A DNA stretch of 48,796 nucleotides from the NCBI RefSeq assembly GCF_000226875.1, contig NZ_JH164926.1, positions 1,117,372-1,166,167 on the forward strand. Direction: 5' to 3'. The notes beneath the pieces were generated by a model. The model ran no database searches. It worked only from the letters and a program-made list of their open reading frames with translations, and was not told the DNA's origin. This DNA is from Neisseria shayeganii 871. GTDB lineage: Bacteria > Pseudomonadota > Gammaproteobacteria > Burkholderiales > Neisseriaceae. A program made the translations under genes and the position numbers. Below are positions 17,764-26,516 of this stretch, piece by piece; within the stretch, counting starts at the first letter, position 1, and each line of letters begins with the position of its first letter.

Positions 17764-18723
17764 TCAATACTTCAACAGCACCGCGCCCCAGGCAAAGCCG
17801 CCGCCGATGCCTTCCAGCAGCAGGGTTTGGCCGCGGCGGATGCGGCCGTCGCGGATGCCTTGGTCCAAAGCCAGCGGAATCGACGCGGCGGACGTATTAC
17901 CGTGCTCCTGCACCGTAAGAATGATTTTATCCATGCTCAGTTTCAAGTGTTTGGCCGTGCTCTCAATGATGCGGAAATTGGCCTGATGCGGCACCACCCA
18001 GTCCACCTGTTCGGCACCGATACCGGCCTCGGCCATCACTTCTTCGCCTACTTTGGCCAAGGCCTTTACGGCAAATTTGAATACGCCCTGCCCGTCCATC
18101 TGCACAAACGGCAGGCCCTCAATACCGCCGTCGGCAATCTGGCCGGGCACCTGCAAGAGATGGCCGTAGCGGCCGTCGGCCCGCAGAATGCTGTGCAAAA
18201 TGCCCGCTTCCTCAGATGCGCCCAATACCACCGCGCCGGCGCCGTCGCCGAACAACACGCAGGTGCGGCGGTCTTGCCAATCCACAATGCGGCTGAAAAT
18301 TTCGGCGCCAATCACCAGCGCGGTTTTCGCCATGCCGCTTTTGATGTAGGCATTGGCCGTGGTCAGCGCATACATAAAACCGGCACACACCGCCTGCACG
18401 TCAAAGGCCGGGCAGCCGTGGATGCCGAGTTTCTGCTGCACGATGGTGGCGGTGGCGGGAAACTGCATATCGGGCGTGGCGGTGGCCACAATAATCAGGT
18501 CAATGTCCTCCGCCGATACGCCGGCGGCCTGCAGGGCCTGTTGTGCCGCCGCTGCGGCCAGATCGCTGGTTTTTTCGTCCGCCGCGGCAATATGGCGCGC
18601 CTTGATGCCGGTGCGGGCGGTAATCCATTCGTCGGATGTTTCAACGATTTCGGCCAAATCATCATTACTCATGCGTTTGGCGGGCAGATAGCTGCCGGTA
18701 CCGAGAATCTTGGCGTAGGTCAT
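17764..18723 (-). CDS. fabH: Beta-ketoacyl-ACP synthase III
   Basis: The 319-aa enzyme starts fatty-acid synthesis by condensing acetyl-CoA with malonyl-ACP. The Cys-His-Asn triad is visible: AVCAGF, PHQANFRII and HGNTSAASIPLAL. DEWITARTGIKARH near the start and the C-terminal GIGGGFAWGAVLLKY are typical of FabH. The start MTYAKILGTGSYLP at 18723 fits family alignments; five earlier in-frame codons lack support. It lies downstream of plsX (121-bp gap) on the same strand, the common plsX-fabH pairing. Confidence 0.97.
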   Translation of the reverse strand: MTYAKILGTGSYLPAKRMSNDDLAEIVETSDEWITARTGIKARHIAAADEKTSDLAAAAAQQALQAAGVSAEDIDLIIVATATPDMQFPATATIVQQKLGIHGCPAFDVQAVCAGFMYALTTANAYIKSGMAKTALVIGAEIFSRIVDWQDRRTCVLFGDGAGAVVLGASEEAGILHSILRADGRYGHLLQVPGQIADGGIEGLPFVQMDGQGVFKFAVKALAKVGEEVMAEAGIGAEQVDWVVPHQANFRIIESTAKHLKLSMDKIILTVQEHGNTSAASIPLALDQGIRDGRIRRGQTLLLEGIGGGFAWGAVLLKY

Positions 18724-18844
18724 AGTGTTTAGAGTCAAAATCGAAAACGTGTATTGTAGGCGCTGCGGGCGGTTTTGTCTGCCTCAACGCAGTATTTCCA
18801 TGTTCTGCCCGGAAAGTTACGCCAACAGGCTTGCCACAAAGTTT

Positions 18845-19909
18845 TCAGGTAGCCTGTTCGGCTGTCTCTGCCGCTGCTGTGGCGGCTTCCATTTGGGCCA
18901 GCTGCGCTGCCACGCCCTGCTCGATTTTCGCCATCGAACCGGCTTTCACTTCGTGGTAAGCCTCCAACAAAGCATAGCGGAAGCCTTCCGCATCCGTGCC
19001 GCCGTGGCTTTTGATCACGATGCCGCGCAAGCCGAGGAAAATCGCGCCGTTGAATTTGCGCGGATCCAAGCGGTTTTTAAAACCTTTCAAGGTCGGCAGG
19101 GCCAACAGGGCGCCCAATTTGTTGATCCAGCTGCGGCTGAATTCCTCTTTGATCACGCCGCCGATAAATTTAACCGCGCCTTCGATGGCCTTCAATACGG
19201 CATTGCCGGTGAAACCGTCGGCCACCACCACGTCCACCTCGCCGCCGAACACGGCATTGCCTTCTACATTACCGACGAAATTGAGCGGGCTGTTGTTCAA
19301 CAAGGTGTAGGTTTCCTTAATCACGCCGCTGCCTTTGATGTCTTCGGTGCCCACATTGAGCAGGCCGATGCGCGGGCGGCCGCGCTCGGGATAGAGCGCA
19401 CCCACCAGCTCGCTGCCCATCACGGCAAACTGCACCAGCTGTTCGGCAGTGCAATCCACATTGGCGCCCAAATCGAGCATCAGCGTGAGGCTGCCGCCTT
19501 TGGAGGGCATAAACTTGGCAATCGCCGGCCGGTCGATGCCCGGCAGGGTTTTCAACACAAAGCGGGCGGTGGCCATTAACGCACCCGTGTTGCCGGCCGA
19601 CACCGCCGCCTGGGCGTGGCCGTCTTTCACCTGCTGCACCGCCAGTCGCATGGAAGAATGTTTCTTGTTTTTCAATGCGGACTGCGGCGCTTCGTCCATG
19701 CCCACCACTTCGGCGGCATGCACGATGCTCAGACGGGGATGGTCGGCCTGCGAGCCGAGACCGGCCCGAACACGCGCTTCGTCGCCCACCAACACCAGCG
19801 ACACATCGGTTTTTTCGGCCAAAAATGCGGTCACCGCCGGCAGGGTAACCTGCAGGCCCTCGTCACCGCCCATGGCATCTACTGCCAGTGTAATCATTGC
19901 ATTATCCAT
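18845..19909 (-). CDS. plsX: Phosphate acyltransferase PlsX
   Basis: The 354-aa enzyme converts acyl-ACP to acyl-phosphate for phospholipid synthesis. LAVDAMGGDEG at the start, VSAGNTGALMATARF and the DGFTGNAVLKAIEG region are the family motifs. The length is usual (330-350) with a slightly long Ala/Glu tail. That tail is partly made by an uptake sequence: the last four codons, CAG GCT ACC TGA, are an eikDUS read in frame, so the DUS gives the terminal Q-A-T and the stop. A second Met four codons in (MITLAVDAMGG) may be the real start; neither has a strong ribosome site. Confidence 0.97.
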   Translation of the reverse strand: MDNAMITLAVDAMGGDEGLQVTLPAVTAFLAEKTDVSLVLVGDEARVRAGLGSQADHPRLSIVHAAEVVGMDEAPQSALKNKKHSSMRLAVQQVKDGHAQAAVSAGNTGALMATARFVLKTLPGIDRPAIAKFMPSKGGSLTLMLDLGANVDCTAEQLVQFAVMGSELVGALYPERGRPRIGLLNVGTEDIKGSGVIKETYTLLNNSPLNFVGNVEGNAVFGGEVDVVVADGFTGNAVLKAIEGAVKFIGGVIKEEFSRSWINKLGALLALPTLKGFKNRLDPRKFNGAIFLGLRGIVIKSHGGTDAEGFRYALLEAYHEVKAGSMAKIEQGVAAQLAQMEAATAAAETAEQAT

Positions 19910-20026
19910 CTTGCTGTTCGAATACTGCCCGAATGCCGGGCAGCGTGTGCGTGTTTTGTTTGGTCGCGCCGAAAACCCGGCGCCGCTTCAGGCTACCTGA
20001 AAACCGTTTCAGGCACATGAAAGCGC

Positions 20027-20560
20027 TCAGGCCGACGCTTTGCCGGCCGCTGCCTGCGCATTGTGGGCGTCGATGTCTTCGGCATCCCACGGATAATTGA
20101 TCCACAAATCTTCGGTTACCAAGCCGCTGAAATAGGGCAAGCCTTCGGGCAGCACGCCTTTTTTGGCTTTGATTTTCTCATGCAATACGGCCACGCCGAT
20201 CACGCCGAGATCTTCTTTTTGCAGTTCGCGCAGGCAGAATTCGAGCGTTACGCGGCTGTCGTCCACCTCGTCCACCACCAGCACGTTTTTGCCTTTCAGG
20301 CATTGCGGCAGCGGATCGAGCCATTGGATTTTGCTGATTTCATTGCGTGTGCCGTAATCGGCATCATTCAGATAATAAGCGGTGGTCACCGCATAAATCG
20401 GGATATTCAGATAGCAGCGCAGCATGCGTGCCGGGATGAAACCGCCGCCGCCGATGGCAATCATGGCATCGTAGGCCGTACCGGATGCCTGCACTTTTGC
20501 CGCCAGATTTCGGATGGCGCGGTGAATGTCGTCGTAGGTATACCAAATTTTTTCCGGCAT
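20027..20560 (-). CDS. Purine phosphoribosyltransferase (Gpt/hypoxanthine-xanthine type)
   Basis: The 177-residue cytosolic salvage enzyme has the type I PRTase fold. The PRPP-binding loop reads VLVVDEVDDSRVTLE, and IAIGGGGFIPARML is the earlier phosphate-binding loop. Which base it uses (xanthine, guanine or hypoxanthine) cannot be read from the motifs. WYTYDDIHRAIRNLA at the start resembles the family's first helix. The start has GAGGAAACC before it. It sits between plsX and rpmF, breaking the common rpmF-plsX-fabH order, and a terminator (20614-20652) separates it from rpmF, so it is likely transcribed on its own or with plsX. Confidence 0.85.
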   Translation of the reverse strand: MPEKIWYTYDDIHRAIRNLAAKVQASGTAYDAMIAIGGGGFIPARMLRCYLNIPIYAVTTAYYLNDADYGTRNEISKIQWLDPLPQCLKGKNVLVVDEVDDSRVTLEFCLRELQKEDLGVIGVAVLHEKIKAKKGVLPEGLPYFSGLVTEDLWINYPWDAEDIDAHNAQAAAGKASA

Positions 20561-20613
20561 GATGGTTTCCTCGTTCTGAAACGCTGTGCGGCCGAATGCA
20601 ACGGCCCGAATAC

Positions 20614-20652
20614 AAAAAAGCCAGCAATTGCACGGGCAATCTTCTGGCTTTT
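20614..20652 (-). terminator. Intrinsic terminator of yceD-rpmF
   Basis: On the minus strand AAAAGCCAG pairs with CTGGCTTTT, extended by GATTGC / GCAATT inside, and the right arm runs into six T (20614-20619 are A on the plus strand). It lies about 20 bp past the rpmF stop. Confidence 0.85.
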
Positions 20653-20670
20653 GCTGCCTTCAATCAGGCC

Positions 20671-20850
20671 TTATTCGTCCTTGGCTTTCACCACTTTACG
20701 GCCGCGGTACATGCCGTTGGGGGAAATGTGGTGCGGGCGGTGTACTTCGCCGGTGGCGCTGTCCACAGACAGAGCAGGCGCAGTCAGCGCATCGTGAGAA
20801 CGGTGCATACCGCGTTTAGAGGGAGATTTTTTGTTTTGTTGAACGGCCAT
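20671..20850 (-). CDS. rpmF: 50S ribosomal protein L32
   Basis: The 59-aa product begins MAVQQNKKSPSKRGMHRSHD and ends RKVVKAKDE. The Lys/Arg-rich N-terminal segment and HRPHHISPNGMYRG are the bacterial L32 signature; the zinc-type Cys pairs found in some L32 proteins are absent. The start is preceded by AGGAGCTAGAC. The gene is 25 bp downstream of yceD, the usual partner, and is followed by an intrinsic terminator. Confidence 0.97.
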   Translation of the reverse strand: MAVQQNKKSPSKRGMHRSHDALTAPALSVDSATGEVHRPHHISPNGMYRGRKVVKAKDE

Positions 20851-20875
20851 GTCTAGCTCCTGAAAATAAAAATAC

Positions 20876-21382
20876 TTAGCGGCTGTTTTTCAGCCCTGCC
20901 AAAACGGCAAAAGGATTGGGTTTGCTGTTTTGATTGATGTCCGCCAATGCCTGATTGCTGCAGTCTTCATGGCGCGGCGAATAGGGCACCGCCATCAGCA
21001 GCTGGTCTTCCAGCAGCTCCGCCACATCCAGCTCGGGCGACAACAGCATGCCTTCCAACTCATCGTCGGCCAGCATCGCTTCATCGAGAGCCGCCTCGTC
21101 GGCAAACAGCACAATGTGCGCCTGCTCATCCAAAGCCACAGACATCGGCTGCAGACAGCGCTGGCAAACCAAAGGCAGATCGGCCGACACCGCCAAATCC
21201 AAATAAGGGCGTTGCCAACGGTCCACACCGCCCTGCAAACGGAACGCCACCTTGGCCTCATTGGAAGCCAAGTATTCGTGTGCGGCCACCCGCTCGTGCA
21301 AATCGGCCAGCGCCACTTCGCCTTCCAGGCTCTGCCGCTCGCGCGCAAACGCGGCCGGATCAATCAAAATAGGGTCTAACAT
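20876..21382 (-). CDS. yceD: YceD/DUF177-family protein (23S rRNA accumulation factor)
   Basis: The 168-aa acidic protein has the family's CQRCLQPM pair of Cys in the centre and the conserved end region DINQNSKPNPFAVLAGLK. YceD proteins are linked to 23S rRNA synthesis or accumulation and are nearly always followed by rpmF, as here. A good promoter lies just upstream (21393-21421), so yceD-rpmF forms a two-gene operon closed at 20614-20652. Confidence 0.93.
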   Translation of the reverse strand: MLDPILIDPAAFARERQSLEGEVALADLHERVAAHEYLASNEAKVAFRLQGGVDRWQRPYLDLAVSADLPLVCQRCLQPMSVALDEQAHIVLFADEAALDEAMLADDELEGMLLSPELDVAELLEDQLLMAVPYSPRHEDCSNQALADINQNSKPNPFAVLAGLKNSR

Positions 21383-21392
21383 AAACGCGCCA

Positions 21393-21421
21393 TGATATAA
21401 TTTTGCCGCTTTAGCGTCAAA
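21393..21421 (-). promoter_or_regulatory. Sigma-70 promoter of yceD-rpmF
   Basis: On the minus strand TTGACG (21416-21421), a 17-nt spacer, and TATCAT (21393-21398). A perfect TATAAT on the plus strand at 21397-21402 overlaps it and may serve the divergent yceF, though no -35 is obvious on that side. If both are used the two promoters would compete. Confidence 0.7.
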
Positions 21422-21458
21422 TGTTTTTCACTTTCTCATCCGCTCCGTTTCCGCCGTC

Positions 21459-22049
21459 ATGTCTGCACCGCTCCCCCTGATTTTGGCCTCCACTTCCGTC
21501 TTCCGCCAACAACAGTTGCGCACCCTCGGCCTGCCTTTCGATACCGCCCGCCCCGACTGCGACGAAACCCCGCTGCCGGGCGAATCAGCCGCCGACACCG
21601 CCCTGCGCCTGGCCTGCGGCAAAGCCCGCTCGCTGGCTGCAACTTATCCGCAACACCTGATCATCGGCGCCGATCAAGTGGCCTGGTGCAACGGCCACCA
21701 GCTCGGCAAACCGATGAGCGTCGCCAAAGCACAACAAATGCTGGCCGAATTATCCGGCCGCCGCATCGAGTTTTACAGCGCCCTCTGCCTCCTCAACAGC
21801 GCCAGCGGCCGCCTGCAGCAGCACACCGACCACACCGTGGTGCACATGCGCCCGCTGAGCGCCGCGCAAATCGAAGGCTACCTGAAACGCGAACCCGACG
21901 CCGTTTATTGCGCCGGCGCCGCCAAAAGCGAAGGTCTAGGCAGCGCCCTGATCGAGCGCATCGACAGCACCGACCCCAACGCCCTCATCGGCCTGCCGGT
22001 GTTCAAACTGGTGGACTTCCTGCATGCCGAAGGCATCACTGTGTTGTAA
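21459..22049 (+). CDS. yceF: Maf-like nucleotide pyrophosphatase, YceF type
   Basis: The 196-aa house-cleaning NTP pyrophosphatase begins LPLILASTSVFRQQQL, the Maf start motif with Ser/Arg contacts to the triphosphate. The catalytic Asp is in IIGADQVAWCNG, and LGKP follows. The YceF branch hydrolyses 7-methyl-GTP; assignment to it rests on the neighbouring yceD-rpmF (the same neighbourhood as in E. coli) and on overall similarity. An eikDUS at 21876-21887 is read in frame as GYLK. Confidence 0.9.
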   Translation: MSAPLPLILASTSVFRQQQLRTLGLPFDTARPDCDETPLPGESAADTALRLACGKARSLAATYPQHLIIGADQVAWCNGHQLGKPMSVAKAQQMLAELSGRRIEFYSALCLLNSASGRLQQHTDHTVVHMRPLSAAQIEGYLKREPDAVYCAGAAKSEGLGSALIERIDSTDPNALIGLPVFKLVDFLHAEGITVL

Positions 22050-22082
22050 ATCCAACCCCATTCCCGCACAAGGCTACCTGAA

Positions 22083-22793
22083 ATGCCCCCTACCCTCTAT
22101 CTGATTCCCACCCCGCTGGGCACGTCCGACACCCCCTGCCTCCTACCACACGAGCAGGCGCAGATTACCGGCCTGACCGACTTCGTCGTCGAAGCCGAAA
22201 AAACCGCCCGCGCCCATCTGAAACACCTCGGCGTGCACACCCCCATCCGCGAACTCAATCTGTGCACCTTAAACGAACATACCGACCCGCGCAGCCTGCC
22301 CGAGTTGTTGCAACCGCTGCACCAAGGCCGCAGCCTCGGCCTGCTCAGCGAAGCCGGCTGCCCCGCCGTGGCCGACCCCGGCGCACAGCTGGTGGCGCTG
22401 GCCCATCAGGCCGGATTCGCCGTGCAACCCCTGGTCGGCCCCTCCAGCATCCTGCTCGCCCTGATGGCTTCCGGCAGCAACGGCCAATCGTTTGCCTTCA
22501 AAGGTTATCTGCCCACCGACAAACAAGAACGCACAGGCTACCTGAAAGCCCTGGAAAAACGCTCGCGCGAGCAAAACGAAACCCAAATCTTCATCGAAAC
22601 GCCCTACCGCAACAACGCCCTCTTGGCCGACGCCCTCACCGCGCTGCACCCCGCCACCCGCCTCACCGCCGCCTGCGACCTCACCCTGCCGAGCCAAACC
22701 ATCGTCAGCCGCAGCGTGGCCGACTGGAAAAAACTGCCGCAACTGCCCGATCTGCACAAACGGCCGGCCATTTTCGTGCTGTATGCAGGATAA
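22083..22793 (+). CDS. Short RsmI-like SAM-dependent methyltransferase
   Basis: The 236-aa protein belongs to the tetrapyrrole-methylase-fold family that includes RsmI (16S rRNA ribose methylation at C1402). LYLIPTPLG at the start, LLSEAGCPAVADPGAQLVALAHQAG (motif around 80-105), VQPLVGPSSILLALMASG and IFIETPYRNNALL all match. Canonical RsmI is about 280 residues and carries GNLGD early on; here that reads GTSDTP and the C-terminal domain is shorter. It may be a paralogue with a different target. An eikDUS ends 2 nt before the ATG, leaving no recognisable Shine-Dalgarno. A second one is in frame near 22535 (GYLK). Confidence 0.8.
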   Translation: MPPTLYLIPTPLGTSDTPCLLPHEQAQITGLTDFVVEAEKTARAHLKHLGVHTPIRELNLCTLNEHTDPRSLPELLQPLHQGRSLGLLSEAGCPAVADPGAQLVALAHQAGFAVQPLVGPSSILLALMASGSNGQSFAFKGYLPTDKQERTGYLKALEKRSREQNETQIFIETPYRNNALLADALTALHPATRLTAACDLTLPSQTIVSRSVADWKKLPQLPDLHKRPAIFVLYAG

Positions 22794-22881
22794 ACACCCA
22801 GGCCTTATAATCGCCTCCCGCCCATCTTTCAGGTAGCCCGCCAAACGCACCAGGCTACCTGAAACCCACAGGAAACCGCCC

Positions 22882-24486
22882 ATGTCCGCCTCCCTGCCCA
22901 TCAGCGTTACCATGCCGGTGAAAAACGCCGAAAAATACCTGGCCCAAAGCCTGAGCGCGCTGGCCGGTTTCGACGAAATCATTGTTTTGGACAACGGCTC
23001 CACCGACCGCACGCCCGACATCGCCGCTTCCTTTCCCAACGTGCGCCTGTACCACAGCCCCTTCATCGGCTTCGGCCCGCTGAAAAACCGCGCCGCCGAA
23101 CTGGCCCGCCACGATTGGATTCTCAACATCGACAGCGACGAAATCGTTACCCCCGAACTGATGGCCGAAATCCGCAGCCTCCCGCTCGACCGGCCGCACA
23201 CCGTCTTCACCCTACCCCGCCTCAACCACTACCGCGGCCGCCCGATCACCACCTGCGGCTGGTCGCCCGACCCCGTGCGCCGGCTCTACCACAAAGCCGC
23301 CGTCCGCTTTAACAACCGCCGCGTCCACGAATCGCTGGAGCTGCCCGAGCAGGCCGAAATCCGCCACCTCCCCAGCCCCCTGCTGCATTACTCCTTCGAC
23401 GGCGCCGCCGACTTAATCGACAAAATGCAGCGCTACACCAGCCTGTTTGCCGAACAGCAGCAGTTCCGCAAACGCACGTCTGTTGCCGCCGCCGTCGGCC
23501 ACGGCCTGGCCGCCTTCATCAAAAGCTATGTCTTCAAACGCGGTTTTCTTTCGGGCGGCGACGGCTGGGTGATCTCCGCCGCCAACGCCATGGGTGCCTA
23601 CTACAAATACGTCAAGCTGAACGAAGCCAACCAAAGGCTCGGCGTTTCCCTGATCATCACCACCTACAACCGCCCCGATGCTTTGGAAGCGGTGTTGCAG
23701 TCGGTAAAAGCCCAAAAGCGGTTGCCCGACGAAGTGCTGGTGGCCGACGACGGCTCGGGCGAAGCCACAGCCGAGCTGATCCGCCGCCAGCAGACAGATT
23801 TTCCCGTGCCGCTGCACCATATCTGGCAACCCGACGACGGCTTCCGCCTGGCCGAATCGCGCAACCGGGCGCTGGCCGCCGCCCGCGGCGACTATATCGT
23901 GATGATAGACGGCGACATGGTGCTGCACCCTCAATTCATTGCCGACCATGTTCGCGCCGCCCGCAAAGGCCTGTTCGTGCAAGGCAGCCGCGTGGTGCTC
24001 ACCGAAGGCAAAACCGCCGAACTGCTGGCCGACCCTTCGGCCTACCGCGTGTTGAAATGGTACGAAAAAGGCTTGGAAAAACGCTGGGAAAAACGCCTGT
24101 CGGCCTGCCGCCTGCCCTGGCTCTCCGCTGCCGTGCTGAAAAAAGAAAAAACCGGCTGGTTCCACGGCATCCGCGGCTGCAATATGGGCTTTTTCCGCAG
24201 CGACGCGCTGGCCGTCAACGGCTTCAACAACGACTTTGTCGGCTGGGGGCGCGAAGACAGCGAATTTGTCGCCCGCCTGTTCAACCGCGGCGGCAAACGG
24301 GCCAACCTGAAATTCGCCGCCGTCGCCTATCATCTCTACCACCCCGAAGCGCCGCGCGCCGCCCTGCCGGAAAACGACAAACTGCTGGAGCAGGCCGTTG
24401 CCGGCCGGCTGACACGCTGCGAACGCGGCGTAAACGTATTTCTGCCGCCGGAACCAGCCACCCAAGCCGATTCCGACCATACCTAA
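22882..24486 (+). CDS. Two-domain GT2 glycosyltransferase (WaaE/LgtF-like plus GT2/7C-like)
   Basis: This 534-aa protein is two glycosyltransferases in one chain. Residues 1-250 resemble the WaaE/KdtX/LgtF group that adds glucose to LPS core heptose: ISVTMPVKNAEKYL, DNGSTDRT, the DxD as NIDSDE, RRLYHKAAVRF and NNRRVHESLE. Residues about 255-520 start again with SLIITTYNRPDALEAVL, ADDGSG, a second DxD as MIDGDM, and GCNMGFFRSDALAVNGFN followed by GWGREDSEF, the pattern of GT2 enzymes with a glyco_transf_7C end. Both sets of catalytic residues look intact. The likely role is consecutive sugar additions in LOS or another surface glycan. A DUS pair precedes the start, and a DUS follows the stop. 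Confidence 0.85.
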   Translation: MSASLPISVTMPVKNAEKYLAQSLSALAGFDEIIVLDNGSTDRTPDIAASFPNVRLYHSPFIGFGPLKNRAAELARHDWILNIDSDEIVTPELMAEIRSLPLDRPHTVFTLPRLNHYRGRPITTCGWSPDPVRRLYHKAAVRFNNRRVHESLELPEQAEIRHLPSPLLHYSFDGAADLIDKMQRYTSLFAEQQQFRKRTSVAAAVGHGLAAFIKSYVFKRGFLSGGDGWVISAANAMGAYYKYVKLNEANQRLGVSLIITTYNRPDALEAVLQSVKAQKRLPDEVLVADDGSGEATAELIRRQQTDFPVPLHHIWQPDDGFRLAESRNRALAAARGDYIVMIDGDMVLHPQFIADHVRAARKGLFVQGSRVVLTEGKTAELLADPSAYRVLKWYEKGLEKRWEKRLSACRLPWLSAAVLKKEKTGWFHGIRGCNMGFFRSDALAVNGFNNDFVGWGREDSEFVARLFNRGGKRANLKFAAVAYHLYHPEAPRAALPENDKLLEQAVAGRLTRCERGVNVFLPPEPATQADSDHT

Positions 24487-24567
24487 ACTTTCAGGTAGCC
24501 TCCACGCACTAGCGCAAGCCGCCTGAACACACTCTCCTGCCTTCATCACCGCTTTTCAGGTAGCCCC

Positions 24568-25548
24568 ATGCCCCTATCCCCGCCCATTCTGGCCGTTACC
24601 TCCGGCGAACCCGCCGGCATCGGCCCCGACATCTGTCTCGGCTTGGCCGCCGCCGAGCTGCCCTGCCGCTGCGTGGTGCTCGGCGACCAACACCTGCTAG
24701 CCGAACGCGCCCGCGTGCTCGGCCTCAACACCGCCATCCGGCCTTTCTGCCCCGAACAAGCACCGCCCGCCGGCGTTTTGGAAGTGCTGCACACCCCATT
24801 ACACGCGCCCTGCCGGGCCGGCGTGTTGGATGCCGCCAACGCCGCCTATGTTTTGGCCCTGCTCGACCGCGCCTACGACGGCATCCGCAGCGGCCTGTTT
24901 GCCGGCATGGTTACCGCCCCGCTGCACAAAGGCATCATCAACGACGCCGGCGTGCCGTTCAGCGGACACACCGAATACCTGGCCGACAAAAGCGGCACCC
25001 CGCAAGTGGTGATGATGCTGGCCGGCGGCGGCTTGCGCGTGGCGCTGGCCACCACCCACCTGCCGCTGAAAGACGTGCCCGCCGCCCTCAGCCGGCAATT
25101 GCTGCGCTCGGTGCTCGACATTCTTTATCATGATTTGCAGCAGAAATTCGGCCTGGCCGCACCGCGGATTCTGGTGGCCGGCCTCAACCCGCACGCCGGC
25201 GAACAAGGACATTTGGGGCGCGAAGAAATCGACATCATCGAACCCGAGCTGGCCGAGCTGCGCCGCCAAGGCCGGGACATCCGCGGCCCCTTCCCCGCCG
25301 ACACCCTGTTCCAACCCTTTATGCTGCAAGAGGCCGACGCCGTGCTCGCCATGTATCACGACCAAGGCCTGCCGGTATTGAAATACGCCTCCTTCGGCCA
25401 AGGCGTCAATATCACCCTCGGCCTGCCCTTCGTGCGCACCTCGGTCGACCACGGCACCGCCCTCAGCCTCGCCGGCAGCGGCCGTGCCGACGGCGGCAGC
25501 CTGCTCGCCGCCGTGCAGACCGCCTGGGAGATGGTGCGCCGCCGCTAA
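24568..25548 (+). CDS. pdxA: 4-hydroxythreonine-4-phosphate dehydrogenase
   Basis: The 326-aa enzyme of pyridoxal phosphate synthesis opens LAVTSGEPAGIGPDI. The three metal-ligand His are seen in PFSGHTEYLA, NPHAGEQGHLG and MYHDQGLPVLKY. Length matches the family (about 330). The start codon follows an eikDUS with one mismatch, TTCAGGTAGCCC, by a single base, with no obvious ribosome site, as for the methyltransferase at 22083. Confidence 0.97.
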   Translation: MPLSPPILAVTSGEPAGIGPDICLGLAAAELPCRCVVLGDQHLLAERARVLGLNTAIRPFCPEQAPPAGVLEVLHTPLHAPCRAGVLDAANAAYVLALLDRAYDGIRSGLFAGMVTAPLHKGIINDAGVPFSGHTEYLADKSGTPQVVMMLAGGGLRVALATTHLPLKDVPAALSRQLLRSVLDILYHDLQQKFGLAAPRILVAGLNPHAGEQGHLGREEIDIIEPELAELRRQGRDIRGPFPADTLFQPFMLQEADAVLAMYHDQGLPVLKYASFGQGVNITLGLPFVRTSVDHGTALSLAGSGRADGGSLLAAVQTAWEMVRRR

Positions 25549-25647
25549 GCACCGGCCCGACTACCGCTTGCCGTTTTCAGGTAGCCTGCCGCGCCATCGA
25601 CCACAGGCTGAGACCGCAAAGCCCCGCTTTATTCACAAGGAGAAACC

Positions 25648-26448
25648 ATGCCCGCCTACTACCAAGCCATCGGCCGCGAACAGCGCAGCGACGGCAGCAG
25701 CGTCGCCCATTACCGCAGCACCGAACACGCCCAAGGCGCTTGGAACGAACACGAGCAGCACATGGCGCCCGCCACCGGCCTGCTCACCCGCGAGCTCGAA
25801 CGCCACGCTCCGGCCGATCATCTGCGCATCGGCCGCATCAGCCTCGACATCCTCGGCCTGATTCCCTTCGGCGAATTCAGCATCGTCACCCGCACCCTGC
25901 GCCCCGGCCGCACCATCGAGCTGGTCGAAGCACAAATGGAAGCCGGCGGCCGTCCCTGCCTCACCGCCCGCGCCTGGCGCATGCAAACCGGCGACACCCG
26001 CGCGGTGGCCGGCTTGGAAGATGCCCCGGTCGCCCTGCCGCACGAACTGCCCGATTTTCCGGACATGGGCCACTGGCAAGGCGGCTACATCCGCTCCATC
26101 AGCCTGCGCGACGGCGGCCGGCGCAACGGCCAGGGCCTGGTTTGGCTCACCAACCAAACCGATATGGTGGAAGGCGAACCCACCGACGATTTCGTGCGCC
26201 TGATGGGCTTGGTGGACACCGCCAACGGCATTGTGCCGCGCACCGGCCTGCCCGCCCGCGATTGGGCCTTCCCCAATATCGACCTGCAAATCCACCTCTA
26301 CCGCCGTCCCCAAGGCGCTTGGCTCGGCCTGCAAACCACCCAACAGTTCGGCAGCGACGGCATCGGCCTCACCAGCAGCGTGCTGCACGACCTGCACGGC
26401 CCCTTCGGCCACAGCAAGCAGATTCTCACCATCCGCCCGATGCCCTAA
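25648..26448 (+). CDS. Thioesterase-like (double hotdog) family protein
   Basis: The 266-aa protein resembles acyl-CoA thioesterases of the TesB-like superfamily: HMAPATGLLTRELERH near the start, a first hotdog core (RISLDILGLIPFGEFSIVT) and a second half ending FPNIDLQIHLYRRPQGAWLGLQTTQQFGSDGIGL, typical of the C-terminal hotdog, where a Gln/Asp-type site acts. Substrate is unknown. AAGGAGAAACC before the ATG is one of the best ribosome sites in the window. It stands alone between pdxA and the convergent ispH. Confidence 0.75.
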   Translation: MPAYYQAIGREQRSDGSSVAHYRSTEHAQGAWNEHEQHMAPATGLLTRELERHAPADHLRIGRISLDILGLIPFGEFSIVTRTLRPGRTIELVEAQMEAGGRPCLTARAWRMQTGDTRAVAGLEDAPVALPHELPDFPDMGHWQGGYIRSISLRDGGRRNGQGLVWLTNQTDMVEGEPTDDFVRLMGLVDTANGIVPRTGLPARDWAFPNIDLQIHLYRRPQGAWLGLQTTQQFGSDGIGLTSSVLHDLHGPFGHSKQILTIRPMP

Positions 26449-26462
26449 GAAGCGGTGCCAAC

Positions 26463-26496
26463 AAAAAAGGCTACCTGAAAGCCTTTCAGGTAGCCT
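26463..26496 (-). terminator. eikDUS-pair terminator of lspA-ispH
   Basis: AGGCTACCTGAAA (26468-26480) pairs with TTTCAGGTAGCCT (26484-26496). On the minus strand the stem is followed by six T (26463-26468), 20 bp past the ispH stop. Here the uptake sequence doubles as an intrinsic terminator. Confidence 0.8.
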
Positions 26497-26516
26497 CTTG
26501 CATATCCATAAGGCAA

